Source of the DNA: Motilibacter rhizosphaerae
Lineage (GTDB): Bacteria > Actinomycetota > Actinomycetes > Motilibacterales > Motilibacteraceae
Length of the DNA stretch: 64,000 bases
Direction: 5' to 3'
NCBI RefSeq assembly: GCF_004216915.1
Contig: NZ_SGXD01000002.1
Coordinates: forward strand, 62,001-126,000
In this document: in pieces, positions 56,943-64,000 of the stretch
How positions within the stretch are numbered: position 1 is the stretch's first letter
Layout of the letters: every line of letters begins with the position of its first letter
Made by a program: the position numbers and the translations under genes
The notes under the pieces: model-generated
Database searches by the model: none
What the model was told of the DNA's origin: nothing
What the model saw: the letters and a program-made list of their open reading frames with translations, nothing else

Positions 56943-56948
56943 TCGGGC

Positions 56949-57767
56949 ATGGCTCTCGACGTCAACCTGCTGGGCACCACCACCAAGGTCGCCATCGTGA
57001 CCCTGCGCCCGGGGCAGGTGGTCTACAGCGAGGCGGGCAAGTTCCTCTTCTGCTCCGACGACGTCGTCATGGAGACGAAGCTGAGCGCCCCCACCGCGGG
57101 CGGACAGGCCCAGCAGCAGCAGCCGCAGGCGGGCGGGTTCGGCGGCCTGCTGCGGACGGCGGTCGACGCAGGCAAGCGCATGGCAGCCGGAGAGTCCCTG
57201 GCGTTCCAGCATTTCCACACCAACGGCGGCGACGGGCTGCTCGGCCTCGCCGGGGTGATCCCGGGCGAGATGCGCGCGATCGAGCTCGACGGGCGTACGA
57301 CGTGGTTCGCCGAGAAGGACGCCTTCGTCGCCGCCGAGGCCGGGGTGAACTTCGACATCGCGTTCTCCGGCCTGCGTCAGGGGTTCTCCGGCGGCGAGGG
57401 GTTCGTGCTCGAGAAGTTCACCGGCACCGGCACGCTGCTCATCGGCGGTGCCGGCGACTTCATCGACATCAATCCCGCCGACTACGGCGGCAAGATCCGC
57501 GTGGACACCGGCTGCATCGTCGCGTGGGACCACGGGATCCGGTACGGCGTGCAGCGCATCGGCGGGCTGTCCCGGCAGGGGCTGATGACCGCCGTCCTCG
57601 GTGGCGAGGGCATGTCGGTGGCCACGCTCGAGGGCAACGGCCAGGTGATCCTCCAGTCGGTCACCATCGACGGACTGGCGAAGGCGCTGCAGAAGAACAC
57701 CGGCGCCGGCGACAAGAAGACGGGCGTCGGGGGGATGGGCGGGATCTTCTCCGGCAGCCAGGACTGA
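56949..57767 (+). CDS. AIM24/TIGR00266 family protein
   Basis: The 272-residue protein has a double-psi-like beta structure typical of the family: LRPGQVVYSEAGKFLFCSDDVVMET, a Gln/Gly-rich loop at about 52-64, then FQHFHTNGGDGLLGLAGVIPGEMRAIEL, EKFTGTGTLLIGGAGDFIDI, and GCIVAWDHGIRYGVQRIGG. A C-terminal Gly-rich tail follows. The family is widespread with no assigned enzymatic function in bacteria known to me. No ribosome site; likely leaderless. Confidence 0.85.
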   Translation: MALDVNLLGTTTKVAIVTLRPGQVVYSEAGKFLFCSDDVVMETKLSAPTAGGQAQQQQPQAGGFGGLLRTAVDAGKRMAAGESLAFQHFHTNGGDGLLGLAGVIPGEMRAIELDGRTTWFAEKDAFVAAEAGVNFDIAFSGLRQGFSGGEGFVLEKFTGTGTLLIGGAGDFIDINPADYGGKIRVDTGCIVAWDHGIRYGVQRIGGLSRQGLMTAVLGGEGMSVATLEGNGQVILQSVTIDGLAKALQKNTGAGDKKTGVGGMGGIFSGSQD

Positions 57768-57778
57768 CCGCCTTTGCC

Positions 57779-57897
57779 CGTGATCATGCAGATCCTGTGG
57801 GCGGCACCCGCACCTTCCCCGCGACCCCTCCCCCGTGATCATGCAGATCCTGTGGGCGGCACCCGCACCTTCCCCGTGATCATGCAGGTCTTGGGCG
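57779..57897 (+). repeat. Repeat block C: three direct copies of the CGTGATCATGCA element
   Basis: Copies start at 57779, 57834 and 57875. Copies 1 and 2 are identical over about 45 bp, including a GTGGGCGGCACCCGC extension, so they look like a recent tandem duplication. Copy 3 has GGTCTTGGGCG. The block fills the gap between the convergent AIM24 and SDR genes. Confidence 0.9.
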
Positions 57898-57905
57898 GGT
57901 GGACC

Positions 57906-58646
57906 TCAGACGATCCCGCCGTTGACCCGGAGCACCTGGCCGTTGACCCAGTGACCGGCCGGTGAAGCGAGGAACGCGATGGTCTCGGCGATGTCCTCGG
58001 GCGCGCCGAGCCGCTCCAGGGGCGCCTGCTTCGCCATCCGGTCGATCGTCTGCTCGTCCTTCCCGTCGAGGAAGAGGTCTGTCGCTGTCGGTCCGGGGGC
58101 GACGGTGTTGGTGGTGATGTCCCTGCCACGCAATTCGTTCGCCAGGATCCGCGTCAACGCCTCGACCGCTCCCTTGCTGGCCGCGTACGCGCCGTAGCCC
58201 GGCAGCGCGAGCCCGACCACGGACGTCGAGAACGTGATGAGGGCGCCACCGGCCCGCAGGCGACGGAGGGCCTGCTTCGCGACGACGAACGTGCCGCGGA
58301 CGTTGGTGCGGTGCAGCGCGTCGAACTCCGCGAGGTCGAGCTCGGCCACCGGCGACAGGGCGAGCTTGCCCGCCGCGTGGACCACGACGTCGACTCCGCC
58401 GAACTCCCGCTCGGCCCGCTCGAACAGCTCGATGATCTGGTCCTCGTCGGCCACGTCGGCCTGCACGCTGATCGCGCGACCTCCCGCCGCGAGGACCGCG
58501 CCGGCGACCTCCTCGGCGGCGTCCTTGCGGCCGGCGTACCCGACTACGACGGCGTAGCCCTCGCGCGCCAGGCGCTCGACGACAGCCCGGCCGATGCCCC
58601 GCGACCCTCCGGTGACGACGGCGACGCGGATCGTGCTCTCGCTCAT
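57906..58646 (-). CDS. Short-chain dehydrogenase/reductase, FabG-like
   Basis: The 246-residue classical SDR has VVTGGSRGIGRAV (TGX3GXG cofactor loop), VVHAAGKLAL in place of NNAG, the catalytic Ser in ITFSTSVVG, YAAYGAY-type YGAYAASKGAVE with Tyr and Lys, and VAPGPTATDLF. GYAGRKDAAE after beta2 suggests NADP preference. Substrate not predictable. Divergent from the HNH gene; a 19-bp palindrome lies in its upstream region. Confidence 0.9.
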   Translation of the reverse strand: MSESTIRVAVVTGGSRGIGRAVVERLAREGYAVVVGYAGRKDAAEEVAGAVLAAGGRAISVQADVADEDQIIELFERAEREFGGVDVVVHAAGKLALSPVAELDLAEFDALHRTNVRGTFVVAKQALRRLRAGGALITFSTSVVGLALPGYGAYAASKGAVEALTRILANELRGRDITTNTVAPGPTATDLFLDGKDEQTIDRMAKQAPLERLGAPEDIAETIAFLASPAGHWVNGQVLRVNGGIV

Positions 58647-58717
58647 GCTCTTCCTCTCTCCGGTTGGACGGCTCCAGCCTGCGGGCGGGGCTGGGCCACA
58701 ACCAGTGGCCCTTCACC

Positions 58718-58736
58718 CAGGGGTCGTCGACCCCTG
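58718..58736. promoter_or_regulatory. 19-bp perfect palindrome between SDR and HNH genes
   Basis: CAGGGGTCG-T-CGACCCCTG lies 72 nt upstream of the SDR start and 112 nt before the HNH start. In a divergent promoter region this is an operator-like site for an unknown dimeric regulator; no regulator gene is adjacent. Confidence 0.5.
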
Positions 58737-58763
58737 CACCGGGTGGGGGGGCGGCGATGCTTT

Positions 58764-58786
58764 CGCGATCATGCGCGTCTTGGAGG
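58764..58786 (+). repeat. Degenerate solitary copy of the GATCATG element
   Basis: CGCGATCATGCGCGTCTTGGAGG matches the block A-C consensus at most positions (GATCATGC core and RTCTTGG half). It lies upstream of the DUF222-HNH gene. Confidence 0.55.
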
Positions 58787-58835
58787 ATCCACTGCGCCGC
58801 AGCGGTTTCTGCTTCCGCTACCGCCGCACATGCAG

Positions 58836-58841
58836 TATGAT
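58836..58841 (+). promoter_or_regulatory. -10 element of the DUF222-HNH gene (leaderless)
   Basis: TATGAT is a near-perfect -10, ending 6 nt before the ATG at 58848, so transcription should begin at the start codon. A weak TTCCGC lies 17 bp upstream. Confidence 0.65.
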
Positions 58842-58857
58842 TCGAACATGTGTTCGA
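58842..58857. promoter_or_regulatory. LexA-binding SOS box overlapping the start codon of the DUF222-HNH gene
   Basis: TCGAAC-ATGT-GTTCGA is a perfect match to the TCGAAC-N4-GTTCGA consensus. The ATG of the gene forms part of the spacer, and the box abuts the TATGAT hexamer. LexA bound here would block transcription completely; release after DNA damage would give a leaderless mRNA. Confidence 0.9.
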
Positions 58858-60125
58858 GCCGCGGTCAGCTGGTGGAGCAGGCGCAAGCCTGCCTCGCCGA
58901 GCTCGCCGCGCTCGACCTGTCCGAAGTGGCTGCAGCCGAACTGGGGCCGCTGCTGAAGGAGCTGCACGCGACCCGCGCTGTGCTCGACGCGGCGGACGCG
59001 AAGGTGCTGGAGGCGTTCGACGCGCGGCAGGCGTACCAGGCGGACTTCGCGGTGACGGCGGCGTCGTGGCTGCGGCACCACACCCACGTCGGAGAGGCGG
59101 ACGCGAGGTCCCGGGTACGCGTCGCGCGCGCCCTGCGCTCCCTGCCGCTAGCGGCGGACGCGCTGGCCGAGGGCTGGGTGTCCTGGCAGCACGTCCGCCG
59201 CCTCGCGCCGGTCGTCGGCTACCTCGCCGACACCCCGGACGAGCTGCCGCGGCTGGAGAAGACGCTCGTGGACTTCGCCCGCGACAACACCGCGGACGAC
59301 CTGACCCGCCTGGTCCAGGCCGCGGCCGAAGCGGCCGGGGTGGGGGAGTCCGCGGCGGAGCGGGAGCAGCGCCGCCTCGCCCAGCGCTCCTTCACCACCA
59401 CGACTGCGCTGGACGGGTGGCGGCACGTGACCGGCCTGCTCTCCCCCGAGCTCGGGGACCTGCTCGAGCAGGTCCTCACCGGGCTCGCCGCACCAGTCCC
59501 CGGGATCGACGGTGGCCCGGACGCGCGGTCCGCGGCGCAGCGCCGGCACGACGCTCTCGCCGACGCGATCGGCCTCGTCGCCGACCTCGACACCGTGCCC
59601 GAGGTCAACGGCTCCCGCCCGCGGCTCACCCTCGTCGCTGACGTGGCGACCCTCCGCGCCGACGACCCGGCGTGGGGAGCCCGCTCCCCGCTCGCCTCGG
59701 TCCTCACCCGCTCGCTCGGCCCAGCGGCGCTGGAGCTGCTCACCTGCGACGCGGTCATCACCCCGCTGCTCACCACCGGGCTCGGCGTCCCCCTCGCCGA
59801 GGGCCGCGCCAAGCGGTTCGCCACCAGCGCTCAACTGAAAGCGCTCAAAGCGCGGGACGGCGGGTGCATCGTCCCCGGCTGCGACCGGGTCCGCCTTGAA
59901 GCCCACCACACCATCCCGTGGTCGAAGGGCGGGCTGTCCGACCTGAGCAGCTACGTGCTGTTCTGCAAGAGACACCACCACATCGCCCACGAGGACGGCT
60001 GGACTGTCGAACCCGACCCCGACCGGCCCGGCCTCTTCCAGCTCAGACCACCCGACGCAAGACCACCCATCAAGGCGTGCCACATCATCGACCGCGACCC
60101 CGGCAGCACCACCCCGATCTGGTGA
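58848..60125 (+). CDS. DUF222 / HNH-type endonuclease-like protein (13E12 family), SOS-controlled
   Basis: The 425-residue protein has a helical DUF222 domain (about residues 10-310: LLKELHATRAVLDAADAKVLEAF, HVGEADARSRVRVARAL) followed by an HNH module CIVPGCDRVRLEAHHTIPW...LFCKRHH with zinc-type Cys pairs. Relatives usually have TDLDN before the LC; here it is SDLSS, so the usual Asn is Ser. ATG 58848 is chosen for the leaderless promoter; the frame is open upstream but unrelated. Family members occur in many near-copies in actinobacteria and may be mobile. Function unknown. Confidence 0.88.
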   Translation: MCSSRGQLVEQAQACLAELAALDLSEVAAAELGPLLKELHATRAVLDAADAKVLEAFDARQAYQADFAVTAASWLRHHTHVGEADARSRVRVARALRSLPLAADALAEGWVSWQHVRRLAPVVGYLADTPDELPRLEKTLVDFARDNTADDLTRLVQAAAEAAGVGESAAEREQRRLAQRSFTTTTALDGWRHVTGLLSPELGDLLEQVLTGLAAPVPGIDGGPDARSAAQRRHDALADAIGLVADLDTVPEVNGSRPRLTLVADVATLRADDPAWGARSPLASVLTRSLGPAALELLTCDAVITPLLTTGLGVPLAEGRAKRFATSAQLKALKARDGGCIVPGCDRVRLEAHHTIPWSKGGLSDLSSYVLFCKRHHHIAHEDGWTVEPDPDRPGLFQLRPPDARPPIKACHIIDRDPGSTTPIW

Positions 60126-60156
60126 ACGGGTGTCGACGTGCGCCTGCGCGAGCGGT

Positions 60157-60175
60157 GCGCGCGAGGGTCGCGCGC
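60157..60175 (+). terminator. Hairpin after the DUF222-HNH gene
   Basis: GCGCGCGA (60157-60164) and TCGCGCGC (60168-60175) pair perfectly around GGG, 31 nt past the stop. The remaining space to 60300 shows nothing recognisable. Confidence 0.6.
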
Positions 60176-60300
60176 AGGAGCTTCGATGCTCGCCGGGGGT
60201 CGGCTCCGGGAACGAGGTGCCCACCGGAACAGGCCGGACCACGACCCCTGTGGCACCACAACGCCTGGTGATGACGGCGAACATCAGCGTGGTGCCGCCG

Positions 60301-60510
60301 CTACCCGCGCCCCCGACGCAGCACGCCCGTGATCCCCGACACCACCAGCAGGACCCCCGCCACCGGCAGCGCCGCGACCCCGCCGAGCACCGCCCCCTCC
60401 CCCACGGCGTACGCAGCGGTGGGCACGTGCGTCCGCAGCCCCAGGACGAGCCCTACCGCGCCGCCGAGCACGACCCCGGCAGCGAGCACCAGCCCCGCCC
60501 ACCTGGTCAC
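60301..60510 (-). CDS. Small membrane protein, two predicted segments
   Basis: Sixty-nine residues starting at a GTG that overlaps the stop of the glucoamylase-like gene (GTGA). Two hydrophobic segments are seen at about 4-24 (WAGLVLAAGVVLGGAVGLVLG) and 42-62 (GGVAALPVAGVLLVVSGITGV), with a short loop between and a basic tail RRGRG. No named family recognised. Coupling makes it a likely real gene; an anchor or accessory of the upstream wall-polysaccharide gene is inference. Confidence 0.6.
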   Translation of the reverse strand: MTRWAGLVLAAGVVLGGAVGLVLGLRTHVPTAAYAVGEGAVLGGVAALPVAGVLLVVSGITGVLRRGRG

Positions 60511-61805
60511 GGCGGTGTCGGCAGCCCGCGGTCCAGGGCGACCAGCGCCAGCAGGACCTCCGCGTCCGTCCACGCGAGGGGCGCGACGGAGGCAGGCTCG
60601 CCTGTGGCGCTGACCTTCTCGGGCAGCGACCCCAGCGGCGTACGCACCCCCTCCAGCCAGCGCAGCCAGCCCTCCGCGCGGTCGCGGGAGCCGGAGGCGG
60701 CCCAGGCGAGGGCGAAGGCGGCCGTCTCGGGAGTCCAGGACACGTGGGCGGCGGTGAAGCGCGAGCCCGGGCGCAGTCCGCCCGCGGGCGCCGTGAGCCG
60801 GCGCTGCGCGACGCGCAGGCGCGAGGCCAGCGACGAGGGCGCGGGCCGGAACGGCGCACCGAGCCAGGCGACGGCGGCGTCGCTGCCGCCCTCGCCGTGC
60901 TGGTAGCGCGAGGTCCCCGGCCAGTCCAGGGCGAGGCGGCGGTCGAGCCGGCGGGCGAGCCCGGCGGCGGGGGCGACGCCGAGCGCTGCGGCGGCGTGCA
61001 TGCCCGCCGACAGCGCGGCTGCGGTGCCGAGGGTGGGGCCGAGGACGCGGTCCTCCCAGTAGTCCTGGCTGGCCGCCGGCACGCCCCTGCTGTCGACCTG
61101 GGCCTCGGCGGCGGCGACCGCGCGGCGTACGGCGGGGAGCAGGTGCCGCTCGAGGTCGTCGGCCGCGGCCGTGTCGCCGTCGCGCCGGGCGCTGGCGACC
61201 GCGGACCACACGGCCCAGGGGAACCAGCCGGTGGCGTCGAGCTGGTCCGGGCGGCCGTCGGGCACGTCGCCGTCCGGCCGTACGCGCGCCGCCCACGTCC
61301 CGTCCGGGCGCTGCTGCGCCGCGACGAAGCCGAGCACCCGGGCGGCGTCGTCGACGTGGCCGGTCGCGGCGTACGCGGCGGCGGCGAAGGACGCGTCACG
61401 CGGCCAGACGTACGCCCATGCGCCCTCGGGCCCGGCGAGCAGAGCACCGTCAGGGCGCGTGAGCAGCCGCAGGTCGAGCAGCGCGCGCTCGGCCGTCGAG
61501 CGGTCGGCGGGGGTCGCGCCCGGCACGACACCGCTGGCGAGCCAGGCTCGGGCGGCGTCGACGTCGGCGATGGTCCCACCGACGAGCCCACCGGCGGGCG
61601 TCCGCAGGACGCTGCTGCCGGGGACCCACTGGGCGCCGTCGGGGACATCCTCACCGAGGACCACCACGGAGCCAGGGCTGCCGGCGACGCCGGAGCTGCG
61701 CAGGTGCACGGGCGCCGCCATGCCCCGGGGCTCCGCGGCGTACGCCGTGGTCAGCGCCAGGGCGGCGGCAGCGAGGGCTCCCACCAGCCGTGCTCGACGC
61801 TCCAC
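60507..61805 (-). CDS. Secreted glycoside hydrolase of glucoamylase (GH15-like) fold
   Basis: The 432-residue protein starts at GTG with a Sec signal (residues 1-24, LVGALAAAALALTTAYA). The alpha/alpha-barrel motifs AYVWPRDASFAAAAYAATGH, QRPDGTWAARVRPDG, DQLDATGWFPWAVW, YWEDRV, and SLPEKVSATGEPASVAPLAWTDAEVLLAL resemble GH15 glucoamylases, with Asp and Glu acids in the usual places. Substrate (starch, trehalose or a wall glycan) cannot be decided. Short compared with full GH15 enzymes. The next gene overlaps by 4 nt. Confidence 0.8.
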   Translation of the reverse strand: MERRARLVGALAAAALALTTAYAAEPRGMAAPVHLRSSGVAGSPGSVVVLGEDVPDGAQWVPGSSVLRTPAGGLVGGTIADVDAARAWLASGVVPGATPADRSTAERALLDLRLLTRPDGALLAGPEGAWAYVWPRDASFAAAAYAATGHVDDAARVLGFVAAQQRPDGTWAARVRPDGDVPDGRPDQLDATGWFPWAVWSAVASARRDGDTAAADDLERHLLPAVRRAVAAAEAQVDSRGVPAASQDYWEDRVLGPTLGTAAALSAGMHAAAALGVAPAAGLARRLDRRLALDWPGTSRYQHGEGGSDAAVAWLGAPFRPAPSSLASRLRVAQRRLTAPAGGLRPGSRFTAAHVSWTPETAAFALAWAASGSRDRAEGWLRWLEGVRTPLGSLPEKVSATGEPASVAPLAWTDAEVLLALVALDRGLPTPP

Positions 61806-61814
61806 CGACGAAGG

Positions 61815-62672
61815 CTAACCGCTGCTCGCGCCGCGCTGCCGCGGAACCCGGGGAAGCTCGACCGCCAGCAGCTCGCTGACGGTGACCGCACGCAGCCCGC
61901 GCGCCGTCAGCCCGGAGAGGATCTGGGGCAGCACGCGGATCTCGACCTCGCGGCGCGCGACCAGGCCTCGCGCGAGGCTGGAGTGCGGGGCGAAGGTGCC
62001 CCGGCCGATGCCGTCGTGGAACGCGATGACGTCCCCGCGGCGGACGTCGTGCAGGACGTGGTCAGCGACCTGCGACCCGGTGCCAGGACCGTCGCCGGGG
62101 CCGCGCGCCACCGACCAGAGCAGCACGTCGTAGCCGAGCTCCGCAGCCAGGTGCAGGGCCGCGCCGTTGATGTCACCGCGCGGCGGCCGCAGGAAGCGCA
62201 GCGGCACCTGGGTGACCTGCTCGATGGCGTCCTTGCCCCGCAGCATCTGCTCGCGCGTGGCCTCCAGGTCGGTGAAGGCGAAGTCCTCGTGGGTCCACGT
62301 GTGGTTGCCGATCTCGTGGCCCGCCGCGACCGTCTGGCGCAGCAGCTCGGGGTAGCGCAGCGCCGCCCAGCCCATGACGTTGAAGGTCGCCCGCATGCCG
62401 GCGTCGGCGAGCGCCTGGAGCACACGCGGAGTGAAGCTCGGGTGCGGCCCGTCGTCGAACGTCAGCGCCACGACGTCCTGCTCGGTCGGGACCGACCAGA
62501 TGAGCCGCGCGGTGCCGAGGTGCGCGGTGCTCTCGAACGCCGCCTGGGAGGCCAGGTCGCGCGCGTGGCGCACCGCGGGGTCGTAGCGCTCCCCCTCGTA
62601 GCCGCCGACCGCGCCCGCGGCGACGCCCGCCCCGGAGGAGCCGAGGCCGACGAGGAAGTCGCGCCGGTTCAC
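61815..62672 (-). CDS. Secreted polysaccharide deacetylase, NodB homology
   Basis: The 285-residue protein starts at GTG overlapping the HIT stop. The N-terminus NRRDFLVGLGSSGAGVAAGAVGG has a twin-arginine motif and hydrophobic stretch, so Tat export is likely. NodB motifs are complete: LTFDDGPHPS, HEIGNHTWTHED, RPPRGDIN, DVLLWSV and IAFHDGIG. It should remove N-acetyl groups from wall or surface polysaccharide (peptidoglycan or other). Substrate unknown. Lies between wall-polysaccharide genes and the HIT gene. Confidence 0.9.
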   Translation of the reverse strand: MNRRDFLVGLGSSGAGVAAGAVGGYEGERYDPAVRHARDLASQAAFESTAHLGTARLIWSVPTEQDVVALTFDDGPHPSFTPRVLQALADAGMRATFNVMGWAALRYPELLRQTVAAGHEIGNHTWTHEDFAFTDLEATREQMLRGKDAIEQVTQVPLRFLRPPRGDINGAALHLAAELGYDVLLWSVARGPGDGPGTGSQVADHVLHDVRRGDVIAFHDGIGRGTFAPHSSLARGLVARREVEIRVLPQILSGLTARGLRAVTVSELLAVELPRVPRQRGASSG

Positions 62673-63190
62673 GCGCCCCACGCCTCCGCGAGCAGGGCGC
62701 GCGTGTCCGCCAGCAGCTGCGGCAGCACCCGAGTCCGCGCGACCACGGGCATGAAGTTGGTGTCGCCGCCCCAGCGCGGCACCACGTGCTGGTGCAGGTG
62801 CGCCGCGATCCCGGCACCGGCGACGGAGCCCTGGTTCATGCCGACGTTGAAGCCGTGGGCGGCGCTGACGGCGCGCACCGTCGTCATGCAGCGCTTGGTG
62901 AACGCCGAGAACTCCGCGGTCTCCGCGCCCTCGAGCAGCTCGGTGTAGTCGGCGATGTGGCGGTACGGCACCACCAGCAGGTGCCCCGCGTTGTAGGGGT
63001 AGAGGTTGAGCACCGCGTAGACGTGCTCGCCGCGCGCGACGACCAGGCCGTCCTCGTCGGACTGGCCGGGGATGCGGCAGAACGGGCACGCCTCGTCCTC
63101 GCCCGAGCCGGACGGCTTCCCCTCCCCGCGGATGTACGCCATCCGGTGCGGGGTCCAGAGGCGCTCGAAGGCGTCCGGCTCGAGCGCCAC
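62669..63190 (-). CDS. HIT-domain hydrolase (Ap4A phosphorylase-like)
   Basis: The 173-residue protein starts at GTG, 2 nt past the thrS stop. It has a Cys pair ACPFCRIPG, YPYNAGHLLVVPYRHIADYTEL, and the HIT motif AHLHQHVVPRWGGDTNFMP. Mycobacterial orthologues next to thrS (Rv2613c type) are Ap4A phosphorylases, so nucleotide Ap4A clearance is likely, by family. Usually followed by pgsA; here the polysaccharide deacetylase follows instead. Confidence 0.93.
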   Translation of the reverse strand: MALEPDAFERLWTPHRMAYIRGEGKPSGSGEDEACPFCRIPGQSDEDGLVVARGEHVYAVLNLYPYNAGHLLVVPYRHIADYTELLEGAETAEFSAFTKRCMTTVRAVSAAHGFNVGMNQGSVAGAGIAAHLHQHVVPRWGGDTNFMPVVARTRVLPQLLADTRALLAEAWGA

Positions 63191-63192
63191 GG

Positions 63193-64000
63193 TCAGCGCC
63201 GCTCGGCGATCGCGGCGACGATCTCGGCGACCGCGTCGTCGACGGGGACGCCGTTGTTCTGCTCGCCGCTGCGGTAGCGGAACGACACGGCACCCTTGGC
63301 CACGTCGTCGTCGCCGGCGATGAGCATGTACGGCACCTTCTGCTTCTGCGCGGTCCGGATCTTCTTCTGCATCCGGTCATCGGACGCGTCGACGTCGACG
63401 CGTACGCCCTGGGACCTGAGCTTCGCGGCCACGTCCTGCAGGTAGCCCACGTGCGCGTCGCTGATCGGGATGCCGACGACCTGCACGGGCGCGAGCCACG
63501 CGGGGAACGCACCCGCGTAGTGCTCGAGCAGCACGGCGAAGAACCGCTCGACGGAGCCGAAGAGCGCGCGGTGGATCATCACCGGGCGCTGCCGGGTGCC
63601 GTCGGCCGCCTGGTACTCCAGGTCGAAGCGCTCGGGCAGGTTGAGGTCGACCTGGATGGTCGACATCTGCCAGGTGCGGCCGATGGCGTCCCTGGCCTGC
63701 ACGGAGATCTTCGGTCCGTAGAACGCGGCGCCGCCCTCGTCGAGGACGAGCTCCAGGCCCTGCTTCTCGGCGGCGACGCGCAGGGCGTCGGTGGCCTCGG
63801 CCCAGACCTCGTCGGTGCCGATGGACTTCTCCGGGTCGCGCGTGGACAGCTCGAGGTAGAAGTCGTCGAGGCCGTAGTCGCGCAGCAGGTCCAGCACGAA
63901 GCTCAGCAGCGAGTCGAGCTCGTCGGGGACCTGCTCGAGGGTGCAGTAGATGTGCGCGTCGTCCTGGGTGAAGCCGCGGGCGCGGGTGAGGCCCTGCACG
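63193..64000 (-). CDS. thrS: Threonyl-tRNA synthetase (partial, 5' end outside window)
   Basis: The C-terminal 269 residues are present. Class II core parts visible: [16 protein letters not shown] (motif 2), [47 protein letters not shown], and [34 protein letters not shown] (motif 3). The anticodon-binding domain is complete. The N-terminal TGS and editing domains are cut off by the window end. Confidence 0.97.
   Translation of the reverse strand, partial: VQGLTRARGFTQDDAHIYCTLEQVPDELDSLLSFVLDLLRDYGLDDFYLELSTRDPEKSIGTDEVWAEATDALRVAAEKQGLELVLDEGGAAFYGPKISVQARDAIGRTWQMSTIQVDLNLPERFDLEYQAADGTRQRPVMIHRALFGSVERFFAVLLEHYAGAFPAWLAPVQVVGIPISDAHVGYLQDVAAKLRSQGVRVDVDASDDRMQKKIRTAQKQKVPYMLIAGDDDVAKGAVSFRYRSGEQNNGVPVDDAVAEIVAAIAERR

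Overview
The window reads as chromosomal DNA of a high-GC actinobacterium. Base composition is very GC-rich by eye, and coding frames are third-position G/C biased, which creates many long antisense shadow frames. GTG starts and 4-nt GTGA/ATGA overlaps dominate. The gene order follows the conserved actinobacterial backbone seen, for example, around thrS to nusB in Mycobacterium. BldD, type IV pilus (T4P) genes and c-di-GMP signalling point to a Kineosporiales/Frankiales-type relative (Motilibacter- or Kineococcus-like), but the species cannot be named from this sequence alone.

Layout, left to right, nearly all on the minus strand. 1-4.4 kb: pyrimidine operon pyrR-pyrB-pyrC-(PH-like membrane protein)-carA (3' end cut by the window edge), with a PyrR-binding leader that overlaps the pyrR ribosome site. 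4.4-5.4 kb: a 523-bp structured intergenic region, then divergent bldD with a recognisable promoter and BldD-type operator. 5.4-7.6 kb: pepQ-efp-nusB. 7.7-10.1 kb: a plus-strand secreted FN3 protein. 10.2-13.4 kb: aroC-aroK-aroB-aroQ. 13.4-24.6 kb: a T4P locus (pilT, pilC, pilA, three minor-pilin-like genes, pilD, pilM, pilN, pilO and a PilP-position protein) lying exactly between aroC and aroE. 24.7-31.2 kb: rarA, alaS, ruvX, mltG, aroE. 31.3-32.9 kb: a membrane EAL-domain protein. 33.0-36.8 kb: MBL hydrolase, hisS, aspS. 36.9-39.0 kb: plus-strand cyclophilin and DUF349 protein. 39.0-40.2 kb: a DUF559/AbiEi-like gene bracketed by short repeats. 40.3-46.3 kb: secD-secF-apt-relA. 46.6-48.8 kb: ruvC-ruvA-ruvB with an SOS box. 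49.0-54.7 kb: pgsA-patA-pimA-LemA-like-pdxS-pdxT-yebC. 54.8-62.7 kb: an accessory block (EF-G2-like, AIM24, SDR, SOS-controlled DUF222-HNH gene, glucoamylase-like protein, polysaccharide deacetylase) separating pgsA from the HIT/thrS pair. 62.7-64 kb: HIT hydrolase and thrS (cut by the window edge).

Most genes are translation, amino-acid, nucleotide and envelope housekeeping. The distinctive layer is surface and signalling: a T4P machine without pilB in the window, a c-di-GMP-binding BldD, an EAL phosphodiesterase with its key residues, and secreted or wall-active proteins. The least explained sequence element is a family of short repeats (core CGTGATCATGCA) found as blocks of 4, 3 and 3 copies in intergenic spaces plus one degenerate copy. 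Two LexA-type operators were found, one at ruvCAB and one overlapping the start codon of the DUF222-HNH gene.
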